A DNA stretch of 64,000 bases from Chthoniobacterales bacterium (GTDB lineage: Bacteria > Verrucomicrobiota > Verrucomicrobiia > Chthoniobacterales > DASVRZ01), in NCBI GenBank assembly GCA_039930045.1, contig JBDSQB010000002.1:1-64000 (forward strand), written 5' to 3'. The notes beneath the pieces were generated by a model. The model did no database searches, had not been told where the DNA came from, and saw only the letters and a program-made list of their open reading frames with translations. The position numbers and the translations under genes are program-made. Positions 32,828 to 40,836 of this stretch are shown in pieces; position 1 is the first letter of the stretch, and every line of letters starts with the position of its first letter.

Positions 32828-33394
32828 ATGAAAATCGGACTCTACGGCGGCACTTTTGATCCCATTCATCACGGCCATTTGATTCTGGCTCGGACGGCGC
32901 TGGAAGAAATGGAACTCGACTCGATCATTTTCATTCCCGCAGCGATCTCGCCGCACAAGCTGGAAACCTCCCCCACTCCGTCGGCGATTCGCTGGGAGAT
33001 GATCCTCGCTTCCATCGACGGCGAGGCGGGAATCCTGGCCGACCCCTACGAGTTGGAGCTCGCCGGGCCGTCCTTCACCTACGACACGGTGCTGCATTAC
33101 CGGAAGAAATTTCCCGACGCGGAGCTCTTCTACTTCATCGGCTACGACAATCTCGAAAAACTCGACACCTGGCACCGCATCGAGGAGTTGAAATCGCTCG
33201 TGACTCTGGTCGTGCTGGATCGCGGCGCGGCGTCGGGCACGATCCCCTTTCCGCAGATCTTCCGCCGCTACGACATCTCGGCCTCGGACATCCGAAACCG
33301 GGTTGCCAAGGGACTTTCGATTCGCTATTTAGTAACACCGCCAGTGGACGACCTCATTCGCCGGCATCACCTCTACCAACCCCATTCCCATTAA
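32828..33394 (+). CDS. nadD: Nicotinate-nucleotide adenylyltransferase
   Basis: A 188-residue nucleotidyltransferase of NAD biosynthesis. It starts KIGLYGGTFDPIHHGHLILA, containing the HxGH-type nucleotide-binding motif, and ends with SASDIRNRVAKGLSIRYLVTPPV, the ISxTxIR-like motif. ATG 32828 gives the motif at residue 7, as expected; an upstream frame extension to 32795 overlaps the previous gene. The stop at 33392-33394 overlaps the apparent ATT start of rsfS. The nadD-rsfS order is common in bacteria. Confidence 0.93.
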   Translation: MKIGLYGGTFDPIHHGHLILARTALEEMELDSIIFIPAAISPHKLETSPTPSAIRWEMILASIDGEAGILADPYELELAGPSFTYDTVLHYRKKFPDAELFYFIGYDNLEKLDTWHRIEELKSLVTLVVLDRGAASGTIPFPQIFRRYDISASDIRNRVAKGLSIRYLVTPPVDDLIRRHHLYQPHSH

Positions 33395-33761
33395 ACTCAC
33401 CTCCGAAGAACTCGCCCGCATTTGCGCCCGCCTCGCCGCCGATAAAAAAGCTGAGGACCTCGTCGTTCTCGACTTGCGCGGCATCTCGACTTTTACCGAT
33501 TTCTTTGTCGTTTGCTCGGGCACGGCCGACCCGCATTTGAAGGCTATCGCCGGTTCGATCCGCGAGGGCTTGCGCGATGATTACAATGTAACTCCGCTCG
33601 CCGTGGACGGCTATCCGGCGAGCCAGTGGATGATCCTCGATTACATCCAGGTGATTGTGCACATTTTCCACGAGTCGAAGCGCGATTTCTACGACCTCGA
33701 GACGCTCTGGAACGACGCGCCTCGCCTCAAAATCGACGAGCCCGAACCAACGGTGCTATGA
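33390..33761 (+). CDS. rsfS: Ribosomal silencing factor RsfS, apparent non-canonical start
   Basis: A 123-residue RsfS/Iojap protein that binds uL14 and blocks subunit joining. It contains EDLVVLDLRGISTFTDFFVVCSGTADPHLKAIAGSI, then ASQWMILDYIQVIVHIF and the FYDLETLW tail. The homologous N-terminal part (KLTSEELARICARLAADKKAED) reads back to 33390, but the frame up to the stop at 33333 contains no ATG, GTG or TTG. The first standard start is TTG 33474, inside the conserved core. ATT 33390 overlaps the nadD stop (ATTAA), imitating the local ATGA coupling. ATC 33366 or ATT 33384 are other options. The 3' end overlaps the next gene by ATGA. Confidence 0.8.
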   Translation: MKLTSEELARICARLAADKKAEDLVVLDLRGISTFTDFFVVCSGTADPHLKAIAGSIREGLRDDYNVTPLAVDGYPASQWMILDYIQVIVHIFHESKRDFYDLETLWNDAPRLKIDEPEPTVL

Positions 33762-33943
33762 ACCTGCTCGTCGAAACGGAGATCACGTGTCCGTTTTGTT
33801 TCGAGTCGTTTTTCACCATGGTCGATACGTCCCAGGGCGACGTGGATATGATCGAGGATTGCACGGTTTGCTGTCGTCCGATGCGACTCGTGATTGCCTG
33901 TCAGCCGGGCGAAGTGGAGAGTGTGGAAATCGAACCCGGCTAG
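33758..33943 (+). CDS. CPXCG-motif cysteine-rich mini-protein
   Basis: A 61-residue protein with CPFC near residue 11 and CTVCC near residue 35, a pair able to hold zinc. It continues with PMRLVIACQPGEVESVEI. This matches the small CPXCG-motif family of unknown function, found in many Proteobacteria and other phyla. Its ATG overlaps the rsfS stop, so it is translationally coupled. The SirB1-like gene begins 14 nt after it. Confidence 0.85.
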   Translation: MNLLVETEITCPFCFESFFTMVDTSQGDVDMIEDCTVCCRPMRLVIACQPGEVESVEIEPG

Positions 33944-33957
33944 ACTTTTTCCCTCCC

Positions 33958-34809
33958 ATGTTTGAACAACGCGACGCCCTTATTCGACTGCTCCGCGACG
34001 ACGATCCAGCCACGGTCGATCTGATTAAGGAGCAACTCACGACGAGCGGTCCGGCGATTCTCGGCGACCTGCGCGATTTGCTGGAGTCGGATGATGAAAA
34101 AGTCTCGCTGCATGTGAGCGAGATGATTGCGGAAATCGAGAAGCAACAGGCCTGCGGCGAGTTTGCTTCTTTTTGCCGACATTTCGACGAAGCCAATGGC
34201 ATCGAACCCGCCGCTTGGCTGCTCTCGGCCGCGATGATTCCTGGATTCGACTCCAAGTCGTATCGGGCCAAGCTGGATAGCTGGGGCCGTCAGGTGCGGC
34301 TCCTACTGGAAAGCGCCATTTCCGACCGCGAGCGCGTGGAAATTCTTAGTAAATTCATGTCGGAGCACCTCTCGTTTCGCGGCAATGCGGACGACTATTA
34401 CAATCCGAGAAACAGCTTTTTGCCGACGGTAATCGACACGCGCTCCGGCATCCCGATCACGCTGAGTGTGCTCTATATGTTAGTCGCCCAGCGCGCCGGG
34501 ATGTTAGTCGAAGGCGTCAATCTTCCGGGGCACTTTATCGCGCGGCATCGCGAGGTTTTTTTCGATCCATTTCACCAGGGAAAAATCCTTTCGCTGGCCG
34601 ATTGCCGAGAGATTCTCGACCGGCAAAATCTGGAGATCGAGCCGTCGCATTTCGCCACCGCGACGAACCTGCACATTTTGGTGAGGATATTGGCGAATCT
34701 GCTCTTCATCTACGAGCGGCAGAACGACATCGACATGCAGACGCGCATCCTCGACTGGCTGGCCGCGCTCGACCGCAAGTCGGGGCGCAAATACCCCGGC
34801 GCGGAATGA
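33958..34809 (+). CDS. SirB1/transglutaminase-like family protein
   Basis: A 283-residue protein of the SirB1/YchA type. The core RNSFLPTVIDTRSGIPITLSVLYMLVAQRAG followed by VEGVNLPGHFIARH is the family signature, a transglutaminase-like fold. It is preceded by a helical HEAT-like segment (DALIRLLRDDDPATVDLIKEQL). The usual catalytic Cys of transglutaminases is replaced in this family, so enzyme activity is doubtful. Function unknown; some relatives lie next to prfA or prmC. The stop overlaps the cinA start (ATGA). Confidence 0.82.
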   Translation: MFEQRDALIRLLRDDDPATVDLIKEQLTTSGPAILGDLRDLLESDDEKVSLHVSEMIAEIEKQQACGEFASFCRHFDEANGIEPAAWLLSAAMIPGFDSKSYRAKLDSWGRQVRLLLESAISDRERVEILSKFMSEHLSFRGNADDYYNPRNSFLPTVIDTRSGIPITLSVLYMLVAQRAGMLVEGVNLPGHFIARHREVFFDPFHQGKILSLADCREILDRQNLEIEPSHFATATNLHILVRILANLLFIYERQNDIDMQTRILDWLAALDRKSGRKYPGAE

Positions 34810-36032
34810 TCGCCGAGGTCATTAACACCGGCTCGGAGCTTCTGCTCGGCCAGGTGGTGAACACGCATCTCGCCTTCCTCGGCGAGAAACTTTTCGGCCT
34901 CGGCTTCCGCATCGAACGTCAACTAGCCATTCCCGACGGCGACGCGATTCGGCACAGTCTGGAGGAAGCATTTGCACGACGACCGGATGCAGTTTTTGTC
35001 ACCGGCGGGCTCGGCCCGACGACGGATGATATTACCCGCGATTTGTTAGCAGAAATGTTAGGAGCGGAGTTAGTTCGCAATGACGAAATTATGGGAATGA
35101 TCCAGCGGCGTTTTGAGCGGCGCGCCATTCCCATGACGGAGCGTATCGCCCTGCAAGCGCTCGTGCCGGTCGGCGTGTATCCGATCCTGAACGACTGGGG
35201 CACGGCGCCCGGCCTCCATCTGCCCGCATCGGAACGCAACCCGCATGTGTTTTTTCTGCCGGGCCCGCCACGCGAGTTAAAGCCGATGTTCAACGAGCGA
35301 GTCGCACCTATATTGCGCGAGCTTTTTCCCAGTGAAAATCAAAACGTCTGCCGCATCCATCGCATCGTCGGAATGGGCGAATCGATGGTTGAGCAAAAGG
35401 TCGGCCCGCAGTTGCTGTCCCTGAATGGACTCGAACTCGGCTACTGCGCCCGCTCGGGCGAGGTCGATGTGAGATTGGTCGGTGCCGCCGAGGTCGTCGA
35501 GGCCGCCAATCGGATCATTGAAATGGAACTCGGGTCTAACATTTACGCTCACGACGACGGCACGATGGAGCAGACCGTGGTGGAACTCCTCCGCGCGAAA
35601 AAACAAAGCGTGGCCACCGCCGAATCCTGCACCGGCGGATTCCTGGCGCATCGTCTCACCAACGTGCCAGGCGCCTCGGAAATCTTCGGCGCGGGTTACG
35701 TGACTTACGCGAACGAAATCAAAGCCGCCACGCTCGGAATCGACTTCCAATTGATTCTGGACCACGGCGCGGTCAGCGAACCCGTCGCCGCCGCGATGGC
35801 CGCCGGAGCACGCCAGGTTTCGGGAAGTGATTTCGCTTTGTCCACTACCGGCATCGCCGGACCCGGCGGCGGCTCGGAAGCGAAGCCGGTCGGGACGGTT
35901 TTCATCGGCCTCGCCGACGCGAATGGAGTGGAAGTCACGCGTCACTTTTTCCCGACGGACCGGGAGACGTTTAAGTTTCTCGTCACCCAGACCGCGCTGA
36001 ATTTGTTGCGCGAGCGTTTGCTTCTGGGCTAA
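34806..36032 (+). CDS. cinA: CinA-family protein (competence/damage-inducible, NMN deamidase domain)
   Basis: A 408-residue two-domain protein. Residues 1-about 170 form the molybdopterin-binding-like domain with INTGSELLLGQVVNTH and FVTGGLGPTTDDITRDLLAE. The C-terminal domain (about 255-408) has VATAESCTGGFLAHRLTNVPGAS with the catalytic Ser and TGIAGPGGGSEAKPVGTVFIG, typical of nicotinamide-nucleotide amidase (PncC). It probably salvages NMN, and ADP-ribose in some family members. ATG 34806 overlaps the preceding stop. With nadD upstream in the same run of genes it fits an NAD metabolism context. Confidence 0.93.
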   Translation: MIAEVINTGSELLLGQVVNTHLAFLGEKLFGLGFRIERQLAIPDGDAIRHSLEEAFARRPDAVFVTGGLGPTTDDITRDLLAEMLGAELVRNDEIMGMIQRRFERRAIPMTERIALQALVPVGVYPILNDWGTAPGLHLPASERNPHVFFLPGPPRELKPMFNERVAPILRELFPSENQNVCRIHRIVGMGESMVEQKVGPQLLSLNGLELGYCARSGEVDVRLVGAAEVVEAANRIIEMELGSNIYAHDDGTMEQTVVELLRAKKQSVATAESCTGGFLAHRLTNVPGASEIFGAGYVTYANEIKAATLGIDFQLILDHGAVSEPVAAAMAAGARQVSGSDFALSTTGIAGPGGGSEAKPVGTVFIGLADANGVEVTRHFFPTDRETFKFLVTQTALNLLRERLLLG

Positions 36033-36128
36033 CGCGGCGAGCGCGAAAAAGTTTCAGAGCCAAGGACAACCTGCGGCTGGTTTCTGCCAAAAGAAGGGGA
36101 GCCTAAATGCGTGCGGCGGAGTTAAGTT

Positions 36129-36152
36129 AGTATTCTCCCCCAATAGAATACT
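36129..36152. promoter_or_regulatory. Perfect 8-bp inverted repeat just upstream of the cyclic-nucleotide-binding gene
   Basis: AGTATTCT (36129-36136) and AGAATACT (36145-36152) flank an 8-base spacer CCCCCAAT, and the right arm ends three bases before the ATG at 36156. In DNA it could be an operator; in mRNA it would form a hairpin covering the ribosome-binding region. No Shine-Dalgarno is visible between it and the ATG. Confidence 0.5.
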
Positions 36153-36155
36153 CCC

Positions 36156-36671
36156 ATGACCTCCCCCGATTCAGTGTTCCTAATGCTGCCTGCGCTCAGC
36201 ACGTTATCGCTCGCCACCAAAGAGGCGGCGCGCCGTTTCGCAATGAGGACCCGGTTCAAAAAAGGGGAAATCATTTTTCGTGAAAACGAGGGCGCGGACC
36301 GGTTCTATATCATTGAAAACGGCTACATCGATCTGGGGTATTTTGGACCGGGAGAAGATCAGCTCATCGAAACGCTGGGACCGGGCGAGGTGTTGGGATA
36401 TTCCTGGATGTTTGAGCCATATCGATGGCAGTCGGACGCAAAAGCGGCGTCGGACGTGGAGGCGATTTTTTGCTACGCGACTCCGCTGAGAGCTCTTTGC
36501 GAGAACGATCCGCAGATGGGCTGGGAGCTGACGACTTGGTGTGCCGCGATTTTGCAGAAACGCCTGCGGCATCTGAAGGTCGGTTTCGCTCCTGTGAGGA
36601 ACTGTCACCAGGAAGTTTGCAGCCAAGATCCCTGGCCATGGATGGAGGGCGAACCGGTGTCGCTCCAATGA
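36156..36671 (+). CDS. Cyclic-nucleotide-binding (CRP-like) domain protein without DNA-binding domain
   Basis: A 171-residue protein with the beta-roll of the cNMP-binding family: RTRFKKGEIIFRENEGADRFYIIENGYIDLGYF, GPGEVLGYSWMFEPYRWQ, and AIFCYATPLRALCENDP. The phosphate-binding cassette (GEVLGYSWMF) lacks the usual R-S/T-A sequence, so cAMP binding is not assured. No C-terminal helix-turn-helix follows, unlike CRP/FNR regulators. It is therefore a stand-alone sensor domain. Its stop overlaps the start of a polysaccharide deacetylase gene, suggesting a functional pair. A strong inverted repeat precedes the start. Confidence 0.82.
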   Translation: MTSPDSVFLMLPALSTLSLATKEAARRFAMRTRFKKGEIIFRENEGADRFYIIENGYIDLGYFGPGEDQLIETLGPGEVLGYSWMFEPYRWQSDAKAASDVEAIFCYATPLRALCENDPQMGWELTTWCAAILQKRLRHLKVGFAPVRNCHQEVCSQDPWPWMEGEPVSLQ

Positions 36672-37393
36672 AAATCCCGCTGGCACTGCTGGCCAGCTTT
36701 CTCCTTTCCAACGGATTTTACCTAACGGTTTTGCCGCTGGCGCAACGTGTTCCCCGGGAGCCAGCGGTGGTGCAAGAAATCGAGCGCGGCCCACGCGGGT
36801 TGCATGAGTTGGCGCTGACTTTCGATGCGGGAGGTGAAGATGCGGGGTTCGCGGATTTGCTGGAGGCTCTGGGCCGGGTGCGTTGCACGTTTTTCCTGAC
36901 CGGCCAATGGATGCAGGCGCATCCGGACCATGTCGCCGCATTGCTGAGGGCTGGCCATGAACTGGCGAATCACACTTGGAACCATCGCGATCTAACTCAA
37001 TTGAAAGACGAGGAGATTCGCTCCGAGATTTTGCGAACGGGCATGGCCTTAAACGCGGTTGCAAAACCGCAGACGCTCCATCTCTGGCGCGCGCCTTACG
37101 GTGCAAGGAATGCGCGGGTTTTAAGCATCGCGCACCAACTCGGTTACATCTCGATCTACTGGACATTCGATAGTCTGGATTCGGTCGATCCGCCGAAATC
37201 TTCGGACTATCTCATTGCCCGAATCACGCATCTAACAGACGCGAAACTAAGCGGTGCCATCCTGCTGATGCATGTGGGAGAACCTTCCACTGTCCTGGCT
37301 GTGCCAGCCATCCTGAGCGATCTGCAGCGGCGCGGACTGGTGCCCGTGACGGTCTCCGTATTACTGGCCGGTCAAAAATTCCATCCGGGTTAG
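36668..37393 (+). CDS. Polysaccharide deacetylase (CE4/NodB-like)
   Basis: A 241-residue protein with an N-terminal signal or anchor helix (PLALLASFLLSNGFYLTVL). NodB motifs are LTFDAGGEDAGF (motif 1, with TFDAG instead of TFDDG), HELANHTWNH (metal-binding His pair), LWRAPYGA (motif 3) and LSGAILLMHVG (motif 5). The Asp-to-Ala change in motif 1 occurs in some CE4 relatives and may alter metal coordination. Likely substrates are N-acetylated glycans such as peptidoglycan or chitin-like polymers outside the membrane. The ATG overlaps the stop of the cNMP-binding gene. Confidence 0.87.
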   Translation: MKIPLALLASFLLSNGFYLTVLPLAQRVPREPAVVQEIERGPRGLHELALTFDAGGEDAGFADLLEALGRVRCTFFLTGQWMQAHPDHVAALLRAGHELANHTWNHRDLTQLKDEEIRSEILRTGMALNAVAKPQTLHLWRAPYGARNARVLSIAHQLGYISIYWTFDSLDSVDPPKSSDYLIARITHLTDAKLSGAILLMHVGEPSTVLAVPAILSDLQRRGLVPVTVSVLLAGQKFHPG

Positions 37394-37488
37394 AGAGGGC
37401 AATCTACGCCCAGTTTTAGACAACCGAGGGTGAGCCTATTTTTCAAAGGGGACGATCCTAGAAACAGGAGGTGCCTCTAACTCCGGCC

Positions 37489-38930
37489 ATGCATGCGCAC
37501 GATCTCGCGAACTATTATGAAACTCCGGCTGTGCGCGACCGCATCGGCGAATTTCTCGGTGGCAAACCTCCGACCGCTGCGTTCCTCATTGCTGGCGATG
37601 CCGCTCAGTTTGGAAAGACACCGCGCCCGGTCTCCGATTTATCGGCCTGCCTGCAACAGGGAATGGAAATCGCTCGTTCGCTGTGGGACACGGATTCACT
37701 GATTGCGCATCTCGACATCGAGTATGTGAATTTCGATTTCCCAGCTCAGGTTTATCTGCATCAGGAGCGTGCTTTTTTTATCCAAGCTCCGGTCATCGCG
37801 GCGGTGGATCGTTTGCTGGCGGCCAGCCACATTCAGCCTTGCACATCCTTAGTGGACGCGGCCATCATTACTCGTGGAGAATCCTCCGGAACTCGCCTGT
37901 TTTCTCCCAGCTGATCGATGTCGGAGGCATCGTTTCCCCACCGCAGCATGTGAGAAAATTTTCGGCCGAGTGCGAGTCGATTCCGCGGCATTTGAAGAGC
38001 GCCTTCGCCGGGCTGGGGCTCGTCATGGAAGGCTTGGCGCATATGATCAAAGATGAATCTGCGAGGGAATGTGCCCTGCCCGTGGAACTCACCGCTCTCG
38101 AAGTCGGCCCCGGCGAACATGGCCGCGAGATGGTCTCCATTGATATCTCGGAATATGGCGATCCGCTCGTCAGTCGCACGATTCGCACGCCCTTTAGTGT
38201 TTACTGGAAGCCGTGGCAGCAGCCTTGGTTGTTTGAACCGGAAACCTTGGAAGCCATGCGCCCGTTTTTCTTTATTCCAGTGCGAGGCAATCCTCTCGGG
38301 GAACAACTCCAGACCATGCGAAATATCGAGGCGACTCAAAAGCTGGCGGAAGAAACGGCGACGTTCATTCCTGAGCAAAGCGTCGGCATGGAGCATCTGG
38401 TAGAGAGTTATCTCGGCTCCGAGGTGAGGCGTTTCCACGACTGGTATTATTCCCACATTCCTCATCCGGCGGAAATGTGGGCACAGACATACGATTTTTT
38501 TCCACTCGATGCTGTGCCCGCCTGTGTGCGCCTGGTCCTCACCCAGCCCAACGATCTGCTCCTGCGCCCTTGGGGAATGCGGCTGGTCGTGCGCACCCTG
38601 CTCGCCCTCGGCTGGCACCCGCGGCACATTGCGGGATTGATCACTTCCAAGTTTGCTCGAGACCACGGCTGGGCCGACTTATGGACCAACTACGACCCAG
38701 CGATGCGGGCCGATTTTTACACGCGGCTTTTTGCGGGTCTTTTCATGGTGCGGCATGATGATATGGTCGATTTCAATTGCCAGTCGACCAAGGAGGAAAA
38801 GGGCTGCCCCGTGACTGACTGTCCGGCAAATCTCGCGCACTTTCGACAATCCGCACTAACCAGGAGGAACTATGGCTACATGGCCCATCGGCCTTTCAAC
38901 AGGCTCATTTCATCACATCAGCATCTTTGA
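37489..38930 (+). pseudogene. Gene of unknown function with an apparent single frameshift
   Basis: Two overlapping frames read as one protein. Frame A runs from ATG 37489 (MHAHDLANYYETPAVRDRIGEF...) to a TGA at 37912. Frame B, open from 37683, continues with FSQLIDVGGIVSPPQHVRKFSAE and ends at 38930 near CQSTKEEKGCPVTDCPANLAHFR. The best join is around 37895-37910: one extra C in the CCC run of TTTTCTCCCAGCTG would fuse RLFSP to QLIDVGG. The combined protein would be about 480 residues; I do not recognise the family. The Cys cluster near the C-terminus may bind metal. The 3' end overlaps the following isomerase-like gene by 59 nt. A real mutation, a sequencing error and programmed shifting are all possible. 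Confidence 0.6.
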
Positions 38931-39717
38931 TTGCCTCGTGCCAATCCGCGAAAGCGGTTTCAGCATGATCGAAGTCTGCTTTTCACCCGAGCATCTGGAT
39001 TATCACAATCACGAACTCGTCCATCGCGCCGCCGCCCGGATCGACGAGCTAGGCATGGAGGCCTACTCGTTTCACGCTCCTTTCGCGAACCACATCGATC
39101 TCTCCACCTTCGACAAAGGCGACCGCCAGCGCGCGCTCGATGAGATCTTTTGCGCCATCGAAGCCGCGGCCATTCTCCAGGTTCACTATTTCGTCATTCA
39201 CCCCGGACCCGAGTCCGCCGGCATCCCGGATAATCAGGAGCGCTATGACCGCATGATGCACACCGTAGAGGCCCTGAACCAAGTCGCCGAGCGGTGCCGT
39301 TCGGTGGGAATCGGCTGTTTGCTGGAAAACAAATTGCCGCATCTTCTTTTTGGAAACACCAGCGACGTCCTTTGGATTCTCGATGCGCTGGAAGGTATTA
39401 ACATCGGAGCCTGCCTCGACACGGGACACGCCGCACTTTCAGGCGACTTGCAGTCCGTTCTGCACAAGCTGGCGGGGCATCTGAAAATGGTTCACGCCCA
39501 TGACAACCATGGCCATTGCGACGATCATTTACCGCCCGGAGATGGCCGCTTGGATTGGGAAATGATTCTGCACTCACTGGATACTGGAAACTTCCGGGGC
39601 GGCATCATCTTGGAACTCGCCTCTGGTGCGGATGTGGCAGCCACGCTCGCGAGTGCCAGGAGGGGACGCACTTTTCTGCGCCGCATCGCGCGTCGTCACG
39701 TCCTGGCCCGCCCCTGA
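38872..39717 (+). CDS. Sugar phosphate isomerase/epimerase-like TIM-barrel protein
   Basis: A 281-residue protein of the xylose isomerase-like TIM barrel (AP endonuclease 2-like) superfamily. It contains SFHAPFANHIDLS, HYFVIHPGPE, CLLENKLPH, GACLDTGHAALSG, MVHAHDN and GIILELASG. Those segments hold the conserved metal-binding Glu, Asp and His residues. A strong Shine-Dalgarno (AGGAGG) lies 6 nt before ATG 38872. The substrate is unknown. The gene overlaps the end of the frameshifted gene, so they probably form one operon. Confidence 0.88.
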   Translation: MATWPIGLSTGSFHHISIFDCLVPIRESGFSMIEVCFSPEHLDYHNHELVHRAAARIDELGMEAYSFHAPFANHIDLSTFDKGDRQRALDEIFCAIEAAAILQVHYFVIHPGPESAGIPDNQERYDRMMHTVEALNQVAERCRSVGIGCLLENKLPHLLFGNTSDVLWILDALEGINIGACLDTGHAALSGDLQSVLHKLAGHLKMVHAHDNHGHCDDHLPPGDGRLDWEMILHSLDTGNFRGGIILELASGADVAATLASARRGRTFLRRIARRHVLARP

Positions 39718-39769
39718 TCAACACAGCGCGACGATGGACTTGCCTTTCACCCTGCGCTAATTGTCCTGC

Positions 39770-40423
39770 GTGAAACGTCTCCTCATTTTCCTTTCACTCC
39801 TCCTTTTGCCCGCGTTTTCGGCGTTCGCCGGGCTCACCTGGACCACGACGAGCGTGAAGATCGACGCGCAGGTCGGCGACAAAACGGCGACCGGCGTTTT
39901 TCCATTTAAGAACGACTCGAAGAAAAGCGTAGCCATCACCGAGACGAAAACCTCCTGCGGCTGCACCACGGCGAAGCTCGACAAAAAGACTTATGCGCCC
40001 GGTGAATCGGGGCAGATCACGGCCCATTTCGACATCGGTAGCCGGGTCGGCGCGCAGCAGAAAACGATCACGGTGACGACCGACGACCCCAAGGAAAAGC
40101 CAGTCGAATTGGAGCTCAATGTGGAGATTCCCGATCCGGTGGAAACGTCGGCGGCGCTGCTCATTTGGAAGGTGGGCGCGACTCCCGAAGCGCAGATTTT
40201 TAGTGTGAAAGCGAAGCCCGGCTACAAGATCAAAGTGACGGATGTGCGTTGCTCGAATGCGTTTTTCACAGCCAAGCTCGACTCGGCGAAAGAGGGCGCG
40301 GCCTACAATATCGCGGTGACTCCGGTGAAGACGGACGCGAAGGCGTTTGGCCTGCTCATCGTGACGACCGACAGCCCGGCGGACAATCCGCGCGTGGTCT
40401 ATTCGCAGCTCCAGGTGCAGTGA
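39770..40423 (+). CDS. DUF1573 exported protein
   Basis: A 217-residue protein with a signal peptide (LLIFLSLLLLPAFSAFA). The DUF1573 hallmark VFPFKNDSKKSVAITETKTSCGCTTAKLDKKTYAPGESG includes the CGCT motif, with an immunoglobulin-like fold and the following QITAHFDIGSRVGAQQKTITVTTDDP. Such proteins are exported and suspected to bind metal or thiols. I start at GTG 39770; a TTG at 39761 is possible. Its stop overlaps the GTG start of a rhodanese gene (GTGA). Confidence 0.85.
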   Translation: MKRLLIFLSLLLLPAFSAFAGLTWTTTSVKIDAQVGDKTATGVFPFKNDSKKSVAITETKTSCGCTTAKLDKKTYAPGESGQITAHFDIGSRVGAQQKTITVTTDDPKEKPVELELNVEIPDPVETSAALLIWKVGATPEAQIFSVKAKPGYKIKVTDVRCSNAFFTAKLDSAKEGAAYNIAVTPVKTDAKAFGLLIVTTDSPADNPRVVYSQLQVQ

Positions 40424-40836
40424 AAAATTCCCCCTGGCTGCAGGCGCTGGCCATCGTGTTGCTGGCGGCTTTGCCCGCGTTGACGGCGGCGGTTTTTCAT
40501 CCGAAACGCCCCGCCTGGTCGCGGGAAACGCTGGCGAAAGATGAAGTCACGCTAGCGTCGGCACAGGCGACTTCCAATGTGATCTGGGTCGATGCGCGGT
40601 CGGACGCGGCCTATGCGCGGGAGCACATTCCGGGGGCGATTTCGCTGAACGAGGAACGCTGGAATCTGCTGCCGCTGGCGGTCCAGTTTCAGCCGGAGCA
40701 GACGATCGTGGTGTATTGCGATTCGCTCGAGTGCAATGCGAGTCACCAAGTGGCGGCGAGATTGCGGAAGGAACTCGGCGCGGAGAAAGTGTTCGTTTTG
40801 AAAGGAGGCTGGCAATCATGGAAGACGAAAAAGTAG
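40420..40836 (+). CDS. Membrane-anchored rhodanese-like protein
   Basis: A 138-residue protein: an N-terminal hydrophobic anchor (LQALAIVLLAALPALTAAVF) followed by a single rhodanese domain, VIWVDARSDAAYAREHIPGAISL, with the active-site loop VVYCDSLECNASH. The Cys of YCD is the sulfur carrier. The GTG start overlaps the DUF1573 stop, and the end overlaps the MauE-like gene by 19 nt. The three genes form a unit that suggests thiol or sulfur chemistry outside the membrane. Confidence 0.85.
   Translation: MKNSPWLQALAIVLLAALPALTAAVFHPKRPAWSRETLAKDEVTLASAQATSNVIWVDARSDAAYAREHIPGAISLNEERWNLLPLAVQFQPEQTIVVYCDSLECNASHQVAARLRKELGAEKVFVLKGGWQSWKTKK

Noticed and set aside
31474-32829. 451-codon minus-strand open frame opposite the NamZ-like gene
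   Set aside because: It has an unnatural Arg/His/Pro-rich composition and mirrors the DUF1343 gene.
33474-33480. TTG at 33474 as the start of rsfS
   Set aside because: It would delete about 28 residues, including the helix and the VVLD strand conserved in the family.
37895-37910. Programmed frameshift heptamer
   Set aside because: TGTTTTCTCCC does not fit the classic X-XXY-YYZ slippery pattern, so an indel is the simpler reading.
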